This document shows positions 33,298 through 44,466 of a DNA stretch of 64,000 nucleotides, in pieces. The DNA lies in contig QQBE01000022.1 in assembly GCA_011316235.1 (NCBI GenBank), positions 186,001 to 250,000 of the forward strand, given 5' to 3'. Position numbers and translations under genes: made by a program. A model generated the notes under the pieces. The model saw only the letters and a list, made by a program, of their open reading frames with translations. It had not been told where the DNA came from and did no database searches. Each line of letters opens with the position of its first letter. The stretch's first letter is position 1. Source of the DNA: Mycothermus thermophilus (taxonomy: Eukaryota > Ascomycota > Sordariomycetes > Sordariales > Chaetomiaceae).

Positions 33298-36200
33298 GGT
33301 GTAGCAAGTTGTTTTGCTCCAGCCGATGGACGACTTGACCCGAGGAAGAGTGGTCACCGAATGGTGTTATTGAAAAATCAAGGACCACACAAACGGCCCT
33401 TGAGGATGGGACCCATGACAGGGCGAGGGACCACGGGCTCCATTTTATCTCAACGATGGATACCCCCTACCCACCCTACCTTTTCCCCCGGGTATGGTGG
33501 TTGACAGGGTCGAGCTGAGGTGAGAGACAGGGCGGCCTTGGGAAAAAGTGGAGGAGCTGGCGACGTGCTTGGCCCCACGAGTTTGTGATACCTAATTACC
33601 ATGACGGGCGTTGATGCCCACCATGGCCGGATGCCGACTACGCATAGAGTACATACATACCTGCAGTTACGCTTCACGCTAGAGGACGCCACCAACGATG
33701 AGAAGGATGCGAGACAAGGGTCGCCAACAAGCTAGGTGCGCGAAGAGCTCGGTTATCTGCGGGCTCTGCTGCTAATTCTGCCCGGCTCGAGCATCCTGCA
33801 ACCAGAAACACGCTGGATTTTGAAGGCCAATGACGATTCACATTGCTGGAACCTGCCGTGGTGGAAGTCTGAGGTCAATTTGAGTGAATCCCCATACCTA
33901 TCTCGCGCTTCTGCTGCTGCGGAGTCAATGGGCAATCTACTTCACAGCCGTACCCTAATTTGTGAGGATGAGACAATAGGCGGCCACCACACATCCTGAG
34001 GATGTACTCCGTAGTAACCATGAAACTTGGGTCTCGTCTCCGTAGCGTAATCTCCTCGTGAGGCCCCAGGAAGTACTCCGTATCCTTCAGGTACGGCGTA
34101 CTCGGGAGATATTAAGACCTTCCGGGCTGTCGCGTGGTACTCCATAGATCGTCAGGGGCTCGTTTGTCTTCGGCCGTTATCGATGGTGGGTGAAGACAAC
34201 AAGCTGGCCACCCCGCTGTCGATCCTGCATGTCGCTCGCTGCATGGAGGGGATTGATGTCGATGAGGGGAGTCTCGTGGCCACATGGGTGTCAGCTGAGA
34301 ATTCTGGAGCTGTTCTCGAACCGTTTCAGTCTGCATCATGGTCTCTTCATGCGACCTTATCGGCTCCCCTCTGGATTCCTCCGCCAGACGCTCTGTTTTT
34401 GACCTTGAAGGAGATTCATCGCGGCAGCCAGGCACTCAAAGTCGGCATGTATCACCATTAGGCCAAGACTGCAGCTGTGTGAATGTCACACTGCCATGCA
34501 ACCCAAGGGTCCGTGCAAGCAGCGTATAGAGACGCAATTCCGGAGCGGGGTGCCACATGCCACATGCCTTGCCGCAATGCTTGATCAAGACCTCCCGCAA
34601 CGATCCCAACTTTTTTTTTTTGCATAGAGCCCAGAAGATAACCCAATGACGCAATCCCAGCCGAGGGGTTCAAGTCTGCCCTGACAGGCCCATGGATCAT
34701 CCTCACTGGTCCACACCAAGCCAGACAGCAGCAGTGGCGGCAGCAGTGGCGGCAGCAGTTGGGGATCGCTTCACATGCTGGAGACCTATGTTCCAGTGCC
34801 CTGGTGGGGGCCAGACGCTCACTCGTGCCTGAACGGCAAGGAACTCGTGGAGGGGCAACTGCACCCAGATGTGCCACCTGAACAGCTGAACAGGGGAGCC
34901 AACCGTTATTCTGGGATAACCAGCCACTTCCATGGATCCGCAGGAACAAACCTGAGGTGGGATGGAGGTTCACCACAGGAGATACGACAACCTGCAAAAC
35001 AATCCCAACAAACTGTCTGACTTGGTTGGGACCTGGTGCTCAGGGCAAGGCTGCACCTCACCTGGCAGCAACAAATGAAGACACAGCTCGCTTAGAGTCG
35101 GGCACCCTGAGCAGACACACCACGACCAATGAACATGAAGCCAGAACTCATGAGACATGTTCTCGCCCTTTACTAGTGTAAAGTGTGCCGAGGTCGAGTG
35201 GAGGATTCCGGGAACGTGGACCAAAAAGAGATTTCTTATCCGTCGGGCCAGACCGAGCACTTACTGGGGTCGGAGAGGTTTGTTGTGGACCGCTTTGGGG
35301 TATTTATTCCGCGAGCTCGGAGTTTGTTGCTGGGTGCCCAGAAGTGCATCGTGTAGGAGTTGGCATTCTCTGATATCCTCCAGGTTGATGTCTGATAGCT
35401 AATGCAGTCCTGGTCGATGTGTCGGGTCTTGTGTTTTGAAAGGTAACGTTGGCGTGCTGAGGTGGCCGGGATGGCACCAGACGGCAGCGGGTCAATCCCG
35501 GCGGGATGTGGGGGCCACGGCGGGGGGCCCACCATCCCAGAGTTCTGGAGCAGGGTCGGCAATTGCCAGCGTTAGCGTCCGGGGCTAGGGCCCTCCCTCG
35601 AAGCCGTCGCCGTTACGCCCAAGGGACCCGACACTTCGCGTCCGAAGGGATACAGGTAGCACGCAGGAGGTGAGATGGAATGGTGTTGAGTTACACTGGG
35701 CCTGCTATTTTTTCAGATTTGTCTATATTTCTTCTGCTTGGTTTCGTTTTATATTTTTGGCTACTCCTCACCTAGTATAAGTATACAGACTTACCTTCTG
35801 GGGAGATTTATTTTCTTGACTTTCACATGTGCTCGCCGCCCAACAAACACATGAGCGGGATGCTTGGTTGTCCATCACACCAGGACACCATGGTCGTTGC
35901 GTGACACAGCACGTCACCGAAGCTGTCGGCGATGCGGCACGCTTGGTAAATCGCACATACAACCCTAACCCCCTCTTGGCCTTTTCTTCGGCTTTCCATG
36001 GCGGACCATCCTCGGCCCGTTCTCTTCTTGGCTTCTCGTCTTCTCACCAGCTCACCTTCACTCCATCAGAACTGTGGATGATCACCCAACACGAGCCCAA
36101 CGTCAGCCAGGTTAAACAAGCTTTATATCCGACTGGACGGATTGCGTCACGGTCACCTCATCATCCTGTTAGCGCCAAATATTTAAAAATTTCCAATTTC

Positions 36201-36368
36201 TTCTTGTGCATGTGAAAACCGCTTGGATCCTCCCCTCTTTGACATATACATATTCTTCTTCAAGTGGACGGCCGACGGGTCAACCCCTGTGCCCATCCTT
36301 GCTGACCTCGAGTTTGTTAACCACAACACAGCTCACACACACAGCTTTGCGAACCCCTTTCGTTCGCA
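33298..36368. other. 3-kb intergenic region
   Basis: This lies between the starts of the rhodopsin-like gene (-) and the MDR gene (+), so it holds both promoters. It contains two TACTCCGTA motifs (34005-34013, 34074-34082), a short 12-bp tandem repeat and a T-run near 34612. The frames in it are short and of random composition. No RNA gene was recognised. Confidence 0.55.
34729..34759 (+). repeat. 12-bp tandem repeat (CAGCAGTGGCGG)
   Basis: Two full units and a partial third. It lies in non-coding DNA. Confidence 0.8.
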
Positions 36369-37461
36369 ATGTCGTCTACATCAGTACCACAGACCATGAA
36401 AGCGTGGCAGTACTCGGCCACTGCCGGTGGCATCGAGAAGAACCTCGTCCTCAACCCCTCCGCTCCCGTGCCCACACTCTCTCCGCGCATTGGCGACTCA
36501 GAGGTGCTCGTCCGTGTCCTCGCCGCCAGTCTGAACCCTGTGGATTACAAGGTTGCCGAGCTTGGTCCTCTCGGCCACCTCGCCGTCCGCATACCCGCCA
36601 CCCCCGGATTGGACTTTTGTGGCCGCGTTGTGCAGGCAACAAGGACGGTCGACGACTTTGCCATTGGTGACCTCGTCTTTGGCCGCCTTAAGGTCGGGCA
36701 GCACGGCACATTAGCCGAGTACATCGCCGTTCCGACTTCGGCTTGTGCCCACGTTCCCGCCGGCGTGTCCGTCGAGGAAGCCGCAGCGGTTGGAGTTGCC
36801 GGACTGACTGAATACCGTGAGTCACCTCCACATTCGCTTCTCGAAACGATAAGCCAGCCAGTTAACACCACACGCAGAGGCTATCGCGCCCAACGTCAAG
36901 CCTGGAGACAAAGTCTTCATCAACGGCGGCTCGGGCGGCACCGGCACCTTCGGCGTGCAGATTGCCAAAGCCCTGGGATGCCATGTCACCACCACATGCT
37001 CTCCCGCCAAAATCGAGCTCTGCCGCTCCATCGGTGCAGACGAAATCATCAACTATACGGCAACCGACGTCGCCGAGACCCTGAAGGCTAAGGGCCAGAT
37101 CTTTTCCTTGGTCGTCGACAACGTGGGGCTGCCCCTGAACTTGTACAAAGCTGCCGACGACTTTTTGCTTCCAGATGGCAAGTTTGTCCAGGTCGGCGCA
37201 CCCATGAGCCTCGCCACCGCAACGTCCATTTTGTCGAGGACACTGCTGCCATCGTTCCTCGGTGGCGGCAAGCGCAAGTACCAGATGTTCACGCTCCAGG
37301 ACTCGCGAGAAAACTTGAACCAGATCGCCAAGTGGATTGCCGAGAAGAAGATCAAAGTCATTATTGATCACGTCTACGACATGGGCCACGTGCCGAAGGC
37401 GTTTGAGGAACTCAAGAAGGGCAAGTCTGCGGGGAAGTTGGTGGTCAGGATTGGGGAGTGA
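36369..37461 (+). CDS. MDR-superfamily quinone-oxidoreductase-like NADPH enzyme
   Basis: A 343-residue zinc-independent medium-chain reductase, probably acting on quinone or enone substrates with NADPH in the cytosol. Exons 36369-36816 and 36878-37461 join across a 61-nt intron (LTEY-QAIAPNVKPGD). The N-terminal GroES-like fold reads VLVRVLAASLNPVDYKV and IPATPGLDFCGRV. The Rossmann fingerprint is VFINGGSGGTGTFGVQIAKALG. The catalytic-zinc ligands of true alcohol dehydrogenases are not evident. Related enzymes include trans-acting enoyl reductases of polyketide clusters, but no synthase is nearby, so the substrate is left open. Confidence 0.9.
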
Positions 37462-38557
37462 TGACTCTCTGGGTGCCATTGTGAAGGTGATGGATAATTG
37501 TTGTTGGCGTTTCTACCATACAGATCTCGGCATGGTCACGGGGTCATGGGTTTGCGTTTTGGAATCGTTTAATATCGGGCAAGCAACATTCCCTTTGAGC
37601 ATTCATGGGCATCCGACAAGTGTTCATGTTCAATAATTCGTTTGTTTTAGATCGATAATACCCGCTTAATCAAGGTTTTTGGTTTTCATGGCTCATGTCA
37701 TTAAACAATGTATGTAGTTCAACTCAGATAATCATCAAACTTATTTTAGTTGAATATCGCCAAATTAGACCCCTCAAACTATGATTGGAGCTCTTCCTGC
37801 AGGCGTGTATGTAACAATCTGTCTTGCAAAGATTTAGGCTGCTCCACTGGTAGGTAAGCATTGGACTGGGCTTCGCCTGTTGGATTATTAACTAGTCCCC
37901 CATGATCAATGAATTGAACGGGATGGTGTGTTTTGAATCTCCGAATCATCACTGTAGTAGTGCGTTTTGGTGTGTCTACGAGTAGAGCTGATGTGTGGAT
38001 ACTGGCGTGTAGTATGGAGAAGTAGTCTCGACTTCGAATCCAAGAACACGCTCAACAAAGGATTAATAATCGAGGTAGCTCCTTTGAGGCCGGACTGTTG
38101 TTCCGTCTGACCGTTGGTGTTTTCTTAGCTTCTGCCGTTTCAGCCGCCTCCTAGCCCGAAGCCTAGTTGCTTGATTATCTCAGCCGTTCCAAGGCCTTCT
38201 TTCAGGGCTCACTGATTAGTAAACTCGAACCACACACGACTAGAAACGGACTAACGCTATTGTTAGGGCTGCGTTGTATCGTAGTTTCATGATGCTTGGT
38301 GACCTAGTTTGGCGTTTTCAGGGTCAAGTTCTCCAGGTGGTGGCGCGGACTGCGACAAGTCCGTCGTAATCCGAAGCGTCGAGAGGCCGTGACATCTGAA
38401 ATGGGTCGGTGGCCTCATGAAGATATAAACTGATGATGGGCATCGGTAAGGAAGCACCTGGGCACTATTACAACAGCTCAACCAAAATTCCAATTCCTTC
38501 CAATTACCTCTCAAACACACCATCCTCCTCGCCACACAACCCCAAACATCCATCATC
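37462..38557. other. intergenic, AT-rich, no gene
   Basis: This holds the 3' flank of the MDR gene and promoter of the next gene. It is more AT-rich than its neighbours (about 37620-38300). No coding or RNA signal was seen apart from a TATA box at its right end. Confidence 0.55.
38424..38429 (+). promoter_or_regulatory. TATA box (TATAAA) of the NmrA-like gene
   Basis: TATAAA lies 129 nt before the ATG, followed by a C/A-rich leader. The position is suitable for a core promoter with a leader of about 90-100 nt. Confidence 0.5.
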
Positions 38558-39593
38558 ATGCACGTCACTGTCGTCCCAGCTTCGCCCAAGACCGGCCAGG
38601 CCACGATCCGCGCCCTCTTGGCTAACCCTTCAGGGCCCACCATCAGGGGTTACTATCGTGATCTCAGCCGGGTCCCCGACGAGTTCAAGTCCAACCCGCG
38701 CTTCGAGGCCGTGAAGGGCGACGTGGAAGACGCAGCCAGCTTGGATTTCTCCGGCTCTGACGCTGTTTTCAACATTACCCCTCCCATCTTTGACGAGAGA
38801 GATCTTGTCGAGCATGCTCGGCAGGTGTCTGAGAATATCAAGGCTGCTGTCAAGAAGGCCGGATCAGTCAAGCGGGTCGTGCTCCTGTCCAGTGTTGGTG
38901 CCCAATATGACCATGGCACGGTAAGCTTTGAGCCACCTAGTCACAGCACCTGAAACGTGTCTCAGAATCATGGTGCTGATGCTTGACAGGGCGAAATTCT
39001 GTCCAACCATGCCGCAGAGAGCATCTTGAAGGATGCCGCACCCGAAGTCGTTTTCGTGCGCTGCAGCTACTTCATGGAGAATTGGGGAATGAGTTTGGAG
39101 ACCATCCCCCAGGGCTTCTTCTTCACCACGCTTACACCCCTGGATCGTACTTTGCCAATGGTAATGTTACCTCTATTAACTTCACTTCCGCACCATCCAC
39201 ACTTGCCCATGTGTACTGACGGAATCGTTTCAGGTGGCTGTCAAGGACATCGCCTCAGCCTGCGCCGCCGAGCTCCTCGCCACAGGGTCTGCTCTCCCCT
39301 CAACCCCGTACGCCTACGAGTTGTGGGGTCCGCGGGAGTACACCTCGAATGATGTGAAGAAGGCGTTCGAAGAGGTGACGGGCACCAGCCTTGAGCTAAA
39401 GGCCATCGAGAAGGACGGCCTCTATGACTTCTACGCTGCCGTCTTCCCTCCGAAGGTTGCCGCTCTGTATGCCGAGATGAACGCCAGCTATCTCGAGGGC
39501 GGCATCCTGGAGAAGAACCCAGAGCCGACCGGCGAGATTCGGCGCGGCACCACCGAGTTGGTGGAGGCACTTAGGGGCATGTTGCAGGGCTGA
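38558..39593 (+). CDS. NmrA-like NAD(P)-binding Rossmann protein
   Basis: A 297-residue atypical short-chain dehydrogenase of the NmrA/NAD(P)H-binding type. Such proteins are either reductases or redox sensors. Exons 38558-38920, 38990-39160 and 39234-39593, all phase 0, with introns of 69-73 nt. The N-terminal nucleotide-binding stretch HVTVVPASPKTGQATIRALL is a variant of the usual GxTGxxG loop, with the first glycine replaced. VVLLSSVGAQYDHGTGEI and FVRCSYFMENWGMSL are in the expected positions. No YxxxK catalytic pair is evident. It is one of two NmrA-type genes flanking the carrier gene at 40.1-41.5 kb. Confidence 0.88.
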
Positions 39594-40056
39594 GATGGCG
39601 GTTGGTTTGTGAAATGGGCAGAGCAAGCCACGGAGCTAAGTGATGGATGCTAGGTAGTGATTTGGGGGATTTGCCGCCTTGGCACTAGGAGACGGCCAGA
39701 GAATAAGAGTTTGTATTTCGTTGATTTACATTGATACTGTGAATTGGTGCCTTAACACGTACATTCACTGTTCGTAGTAATCCCATGACGTTTGCCTCTT
39801 TAATCCTTGGAAAGTTGGATGATGTGCCAACATTGATTGGCCACAAGGCCCCAGACTCGACGTCATGTACAGTACATAGATGCATCGAGGCGAAGAGAAC
39901 CATCAGTCGAACGCAATAATGGCAAACATGAGCCTGACCAACATTTCTAATATATATTGTATTTATTTTAATTCTGGACATATTTGGCCTTTTACATCTA
40001 GGTATTACCCATGTCTCCAGGGTATAGTTTCAATCCATCAGCACTTGGAACTCGCC
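39594..40056. other. intergenic/promoter of the carrier gene
   Basis: 463 nt. The carrier frame is open from 39880 but the first 59 codons have no transporter character, so they are treated as leader. Confidence 0.55.
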
Positions 40057-41484
40057 ATGGCGTCTGGGCTTCTACGCATTTTCCTTGCTGCGATCCAGGC
40101 CAGCGTGTCTGTTCTCCTTGTCATGATGTACGGATCGCTCGCCGCGCATCTCGGATTGATTGACCGAGCCAGTACGCGCCCGATATCCAAGCTCTGTGTC
40201 CGCATATTCCTCCCTGCGCTACTCATCGCCCAGGTCGGAGCCGAGATACAACCTGAAAATGCCCACCGCTACCTCATCGTCGTGATTTGGGGCATCATAT
40301 GTCATGTGGTCTCACTCCTTGCGGGTATTCTCGGCCACTGGGTGTTCAACATGCCCGATTGGACCATCCCAGGCATTCTCGTCTCCAACACTACGAGCTT
40401 CCCATTGCTCCTCATCACCTCCCTAGAAGGGACTGGTATCCTAGAGTCGCTGATTGCACCCGGCGAGACGACCAAAGACGCCATTGAACGCGCCAAGTCC
40501 TACTTCCTTATCTTTTCGACCGTGAGCAACTGTGTAACGTTTGGCATTGGCCCTCGCCTGATTGACACGGAGCATCCGCCCGAAAATGAGGAGAAAGAGA
40601 ACGGGAAGCAGGGCCACGGTGACGGCTTACACGGCATGCCACCGATATTTGACGTGGAAGCAAGCGAGCAGACTCGGCTGTTGGATCCTCCCCAGTCAAA
40701 TGCTGTCCACCGGCCTGGACATGCTCGTCGCAGCAGCAGCTTCTTCCTGGCTCGTCCAACAGAATCCCAAACCCCTGCGCCTCGGCCCGACAACCGGAAG
40801 CCATGGTTTATGTCACGCCCGAGCTGGGACCGGTTCTCACCCAGGTCAAAGTGGTGGCTCCTCTTAGTCCTTGACTTCTTCAACGCCCCGCTGCTAGGGG
40901 CTATTGTCGGTACAACCCTCGGCTTGGTATCACCTCTTCACAGGGCATTCTTCAACAACAACGAGGACGGTGGCATCTTCACAGCCTGGCTGACCTCATC
41001 TCTCTCTTCCGTGGGCGACCTTTTCATCTCTCTTCCCGTCGTTGTCGCTGGCGTTACGTTGCTCTGTTCCACCAGAGAAGCAAAAGAACGTCACGAAAAT
41101 GCTATTGCCAGCACGCCCTGGGCCACTGTGAGTTACATTCTGCTGGTGCGCTTCGTTCTATGGCCCGTTGTTTCGATCGGCTTCATCTACGCTCTGGCGG
41201 CCAAGACAAGCTTGCTCGGGACGGATCCGATTTTGTGGTTTTGTCTTGCCATCATGCCGTGCGGGCCAAGTGCTATGAAGCTTATTACGCTGGTCCAGGT
41301 GGCTAGTGGGTCACCGGAGACAGAGAAGCATATTTCTCAACTTCTTACTGTAAGGAACCGGGCTATTTTAGGTGCGGATTCGACACTGACAACAGTTCAG
41401 ATATCATATCTCATGTCTCCCATGCTTTCGATATCTATCGCTGGGAGCCTGGTTGCGAGCGAGAAAGCTCTCCCGAACCGATGA
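40057..41484 (+). CDS. auxin-efflux-carrier-family membrane transporter (AEC)
   Basis: A secondary transporter with N- and C-terminal groups of about five helices each and a long hydrophilic central loop (about residues 180-265) rich in charged residues and Pro/Ser, as in fungal AEC members of the ER or plasma membrane. The N-terminal block reads SVLLVMMYGSLAAHLGLI and FLPALLIAQVG, then LVSNTTSFPLLLITSL. The C-terminal block has SLSSVGDLFISLPVVVAGVTL and IMPCGPSAMKLITLVQVASG. The start at 40057 lies in a CGCCATGG context. A GTAAGG...CAG segment at 41350-41400 is exactly 51 nt, has no stop, and interrupts the conserved LLT-ISYLMSPM join. It is probably an intron: 458 residues if spliced, 475 if retained. 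The substrate is unknown. Confidence 0.9.
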   Translation: MASGLLRIFLAAIQASVSVLLVMMYGSLAAHLGLIDRASTRPISKLCVRIFLPALLIAQVGAEIQPENAHRYLIVVIWGIICHVVSLLAGILGHWVFNMPDWTIPGILVSNTTSFPLLLITSLEGTGILESLIAPGETTKDAIERAKSYFLIFSTVSNCVTFGIGPRLIDTEHPPENEEKENGKQGHGDGLHGMPPIFDVEASEQTRLLDPPQSNAVHRPGHARRSSSFFLARPTESQTPAPRPDNRKPWFMSRPSWDRFSPRSKWWLLLVLDFFNAPLLGAIVGTTLGLVSPLHRAFFNNNEDGGIFTAWLTSSLSSVGDLFISLPVVVAGVTLLCSTREAKERHENAIASTPWATVSYILLVRFVLWPVVSIGFIYALAAKTSLLGTDPILWFCLAIMPCGPSAMKLITLVQVASGSPETEKHISQLLTVRNRAILGADSTLTTVQISYLMSPMLSISIAGSLVASEKALPNR

Positions 41485-41694
41485 GAGCTGGTCCGAGGAA
41501 ACCTTTCAAAGGAACAGACTTGGTCAAGTGCGCAGATTGCCTGAAAAAGAGGAAACGTTCTCTTAGGTGTATATTTGAGCCAAGCATTAGAAGCAAGTGC
41601 TCTTGATATAGTCCCAAGAACGTCTCTGAATGATTTTCACGACCCTGACAAATGGCAAAGGACTCAATGCCGGACCACCAATCTCATTTATTAA

Positions 41695-42955
41695 TTACTC
41701 GTTCCTGAAAATGCGAGCCAGGAAATCCTCAACCTTGGTGAACTTATAGTCAGGGAAGATGTGGTTCCACTCGTCCGAGACAGTCGCATGCCCATCGGCT
41801 ATGTGGAGAAGAACTCCGGCGAGTAGCGCGCTCGCGAACTCGGGAGTGTTCAGTTCGGCCAGGCTTGGGTGGTCGAAGAATGGGAGACGCGCCGTCTTCA
41901 CGACACCTGCCTTCAGGTCCTCCACGTCCAGTCTTTCGACCTCGTACCGTTTTCCTGTAGTCGCTCTGTGAGAGATTATATCGATGACAAGGACTGGGTA
42001 TCTATGCGACTTACCAGTGATCCTCTCGCCAATGGCAATTTCCTCGGCGAGAGAGAGTGTGTGGCCATTGATTCCACCGACCTTGGGCCACTCGCCGTCG
42101 TACTCCACTGCTTTCACGACGATGTTGACCAGGTCCTGAATGGACGTATACGTGACTTTGGCGGTCAGGTCACCCACACCATGGGCAAACCCTTCGTTAT
42201 GGTCCACAATCATGAAGGACCCCGAGTTGTAGTGCTTTCTCGTTTTGTGGCTCCCGGCGAGGAGTTCAAGGAACCAGCCGGGCTGGAAAAGAGAGTATTC
42301 GATGACCTGTCGTGGGGTGTAAGCATTGGGTACGACAGTTACAGCACAGGATATCTCAACCTTGCCTTTTTATCCTTGTTCAGGTCCTCCAGGTACTTCC
42401 GGATCACCAGCTTGCTGTCATACCAGGCGAGGTGGTTGACTTCGGCGCTTGAAGTTCCTCGTCGTCAACACATCGGGCTGCGGACAGAGGAGATGCTTAG
42501 CCAAACACTTACGGGCCCCATTCGCTGGGTGCGATTCTCTTGACACCGGCTTCGATGGCGGCATCGATCAGTGCCTTTTGGTTCGCGCCGCCTTCGTCCT
42601 TATGAGCCACGATGAAGGACAACACCGTGTGAACTCCCTCGAGAGCTTGAGCGAGGGCCTTTCTGTCTTGGAAGTCCACCTTCACCCAGACTGTGCCCTC
42701 AATAGCCGTTTCCGGAGTGACATCCTGATTGTGTCAACACTTCATGTTCCACCTCCGCCCTGGTATCCGTGTTCATTTCATACCTTTCGTGCAAGGATGA
42801 TGATCTCGTGTTTCCCAGTGGCTAATAGGCCATCGATGATCTCACGGGCAACCTCTATTATCGCAAGGCGTTAGTAACCGACCTTGAAGTGAACGGCTGT
42901 GTGGCTTAATTAAGGAACACTGACGGCCAGGCCCTGCAATGGCGATCTTGACCAT
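41695..42955 (-). CDS. NmrA-like / isoflavone-reductase-like Rossmann protein
   Basis: A 315-residue NAD(P)-binding protein of the NmrA/PCBER type. Six exons: 42925-42955, 42784-42854, 42513-42724, 42366-42447, 42015-42306 and 41695-41954, total length divisible by three. The open frames at both ends were extended by splicing. The N-terminus reads MVKIAIAGPG, then VAREIIDGLLATGKHEIIILARKD. HTVLSFIVAHKDEGGANQKALIDAA, VKRIAPSEWGP and YSLFQPGWFLELLAG are the expected family blocks. The intron after exon 4 (42307-42365) begins GCAAGG on the minus strand, an apparent GC-AG intron. The other introns are GT-AG. The 31-nt first exon is the least certain part. Confidence 0.86.
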
Positions 42956-43503
42956 GCTGGGTTTCGATACGATGAGTGGTCTGTATTATCTACGGCTTCA
43001 GCTCAATAACAACTGATCTGAGGTCGATAGAATGATGAAGTCCAGGGAAATTAATTATGGACGTTTTTGGATCGACATATATGTGCACTTCGACAGAAAA
43101 CTCCTAACATCACAGCCCGGTCGTGGCCTGCTTGCACAAAATCACAGCATCATTGCTAAAGATGAAGCAATCATGCCTGTCTCCTACGACGGTTTGGTGC
43201 AATTGGTCACAATATTGTTGTCAACAGGTCAGTGTTGTTGCTGATTACAAATGTCGGACCTTTTCGCGAGGGGGTCGGCTTTGTTCATGCTAGCCTCGGA
43301 GACTTTTGACTGCACATCGGCATAATTGAGACCACGAACGGAGTTCGGCACGGTAATCTTCAGTCGGCACCTCGTCTTGAAGCCGACTATTATTTGATGG
43401 TAACAAACAGCAAGCCTTCGTTATGTACCTTTCCTTTGCGTATACCATTGTCCTGTCCAGCCCCCGAACCCCTGGACCTCTTTGAAATCCGTGGATGAGA
43501 CCA
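42956..43503. other. intergenic, no gene
   Basis: 548 nt between the start of the NmrA-like gene and the stop of the aldo-keto reductase gene, both on the minus strand. AT-rich; nothing recognised. Confidence 0.55.
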
Positions 43504-44466
43504 TCAATTCGAATCCTCGGGCCACAGGTCGTAGCCAAAGGTGTCTTTCATATTCACGAACCGACAGTTTTTGGTTCGAGCCACTTCTTGGATTGCGTTG
43601 AAGTCCTCGTCTGACAACACAGGGATGTGGAAATTGCTCTCGATGCGCTCGGGTGTGGAGCTCTTGGGGAGAACAACGTAGCCCCGTTGAATGCCCCAGG
43701 CCAAGAGCACTTGGGCGAGACTGTGCCCACTTCTTCGAGCCGCTTCATTGAGTACGGGGTCCTTCCTAACCGTTTCCCCCGTTGAGGGAACTTGGTTTTG
43801 CGACCCCAGCGGCGAGTACGCGACGGGCATGATCTGGTGGGCAAAGCAATACTCGACCAGCTCCGTGTTCGGGAAGAAGGGATGGATTTCGATCTGGTTC
43901 ACGGCCGGCTTGATTCGAGCGAACTTGAAGAGGTTTTCCAGCCCCGGGATAGTCCAGTTCGACACACCGATCGCTCGGGCCTTGCCGGCCTCGGCAAGCT
44001 CTTCCATCGCTCTCCAGGTTGGCTCCGGATTCTCTGTCAGCTCCTTGTTGATGATGTACTTTCCGTCTGAACCGAGTTTGACCGTGTAGTCCTCATTCCT
44101 CTCAGCCGCGATCGGCCAGTGAACGAGGAAGAGATCCACGTAATCGACCCTCAGCTTGGAGCATGAGTCTCGGAAACTCCACTTGACGTCTTCGGGAGCG
44201 TGCAGATGGTTCCAGACTTTGGTGCAGATGAAGATATCCTCCCTCTTGACGTTGGGATCTTTCGAAAGGAAATCGTGTAAGGCATCGCCGACCTCGTCCT
44301 CGTTTTCGTAGAACCAGGCGCAGTCGAGATGTCGGTACCCGACTTCTAAAGCCTTGGTCACGGCCTTGTAGGTCTGGCCTTTGGCTCCTTCGTTCGAGAA
44401 GGTCCCAAAGCCGACAGCGGGGATTTTGACGCCGTTGTTGAGCGTGTAGGTCTTGTTGGACGCCAT
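43504..44466 (-). CDS. aldo-keto reductase (AKR family)
   Basis: A single-exon, 320-residue NADPH-dependent (beta/alpha)8-barrel reductase of carbonyl substrates. The catalytic tetrad is intact: Asp48 and Tyr53 in HLDCAWFYENE, Lys83 in CTKVWN, and His116 in LVHWP. The cofactor-side motifs are also present: GVSNWT, NQIEIHPFF, and LPKSSTPERIESN, with Lys and Ser positioned for the 2'-phosphate of NADPH. Length and start (MASNKTYTLNNGVKIPAVGFGTF) are standard. It resembles glycerol-dehydrogenase/aldehyde-reductase-type members; the exact substrate is not readable. Confidence 0.94.
   Translation of the reverse strand: MASNKTYTLNNGVKIPAVGFGTFSNEGAKGQTYKAVTKALEVGYRHLDCAWFYENEDEVGDALHDFLSKDPNVKREDIFICTKVWNHLHAPEDVKWSFRDSCSKLRVDYVDLFLVHWPIAAERNEDYTVKLGSDGKYIINKELTENPEPTWRAMEELAEAGKARAIGVSNWTIPGLENLFKFARIKPAVNQIEIHPFFPNTELVEYCFAHQIMPVAYSPLGSQNQVPSTGETVRKDPVLNEAARRSGHSLAQVLLAWGIQRGYVVLPKSSTPERIESNFHIPVLSDEDFNAIQEVARTKNCRFVNMKDTFGYDLWPEDSN

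Noticed and set aside
34183..35020. Several overlapping frames between the rhodopsin-like and MDR genes
   Set aside because: All are short, overlap on both strands and lack any family motif; no intron structure improves them.
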